Source: Bradyrhizobium sp. SRL28
Lineage (GTDB): Bacteria > Pseudomonadota > Alphaproteobacteria > Rhizobiales > Xanthobacteraceae
Direction: 5' to 3'
Assembly: GCF_018596315.1 (NCBI RefSeq)
Contig: NZ_JAHEAG010000001.1
Location: forward strand, 62,001-126,000
Length of the DNA stretch: 64,000 nucleotides
The position numbers and the translations under genes are program-made. The notes below the pieces were generated by a model, which had not been told where the DNA came from, made no database searches, and saw nothing but the letters and a program-made list of their open reading frames with translations. Each line of letters begins with the position of its first letter. Within the stretch, counting starts at the first letter, position 1. Below, one piece after another: positions 63,969 to 64,000 of the stretch.

Positions 63969-64000
63969 GTCATTGCGAGCGAAGCGAAGCAATCCAGGGG
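63969..64000. repeat. Left arm of a family A repeat, cut by the window edge
   Basis: GTCATTGCGAGCGAAGCGAAGC...AATCCA matches the family A left arm exactly; the right arm would lie past 64,000. Confidence 0.75.

Noticed and set aside
784..64000. CRISPR array
   Set aside because: The repeats are dispersed inverted hairpins in single copies between genes, not regularly spaced direct repeats, and there are no cas genes.

Overview
This 64 kb window is high-GC alphaproteobacterial chromosome and most resembles Bradyrhizobium or a close relative (Nitrobacteraceae). The reasons are the many hairpin-forming intergenic repeats built around a GCGAAGCG core, the density of CoA-linked catabolic genes, the tandem chemoreceptors that all end in the same short tail, and the protein sequence style. 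I see no rRNA, tRNA, CRISPR array, prophage or insertion sequence. About 48 protein-coding genes account for nearly all the DNA. Genus assignment is inference from recognition, not from a search.

Layout. 0-1.8 kb: a 2-oxoglutarate/Fe(II) oxygenase and a small, degenerate GT51 peptidoglycan transglycosylase-like protein. 1.8-9.7 kb: a minus-strand operon (AtuA-family protein, AtuA C-terminal-like small protein, amidase, DUF2848) divergent from a plus-strand set (zinc-ribbon DUF35 protein, SCP2-type thiolase, SDR), followed by an SMP-30-like lactonase with a Tat signal. 9.8-12.6 kb: PEP carboxylase. 12.8-23.8 kb: acyl-CoA metabolism, with two acyl-CoA ligases, three crotonase-fold enzymes, a 2,4-dienoyl-CoA reductase-like SDR, an acyl-CoA dehydrogenase, an APH-type kinase with its DUF6285 partner, and another SDR. 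23.8-24.8 kb is a gene-free patch of repeats. 24.8-31.9 kb: a Tat-exported cytokinin-dehydrogenase-like flavoenzyme, a LysR regulator, HtpX protease, a Tat-exported amidase and a divergent CadC-like membrane regulator.

32-44 kb: a second catabolic block (VOC protein, exported M20 amidohydrolase, acyl-CoA dehydrogenase, flavin reductase-like protein, alpha/beta hydrolase with a Cys nucleophile, YghU-type GST, class V aminotransferase-fold enzyme, Baeyer-Villiger-type monooxygenase, nitronate monooxygenase-like enzyme, thiolase-like protein). 44.3-48.6 kb: an RND efflux pair in permease-then-adaptor order. 48.8-60 kb: five minus-strand methyl-accepting chemotaxis proteins with unlike sensor regions and almost identical signalling domains, interrupted by one AraC-type regulator. 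60.2-63.9 kb: the tetronate/threonate catabolic set ltnD-otnI-otnK with divergent otnC.

How the parts fit: the first 44 kb reads as a scavenging toolkit in which acids are activated to CoA esters, shortened by beta-oxidation-like steps and cleaved by thiolases, with monooxygenases, amidases and hydrolases feeding in. The receptors may steer the cell toward such compounds, but no ligand can be assigned from sequence. Candidate operators occur in several divergent promoter regions (5,565-5,635; 15,358-15,390; 63,188-63,208), as a CGTA-N4-TACG dyad upstream of three receptor genes, and as a matched promoter/operator pair upstream of the VOC and acyl-CoA dehydrogenase genes.
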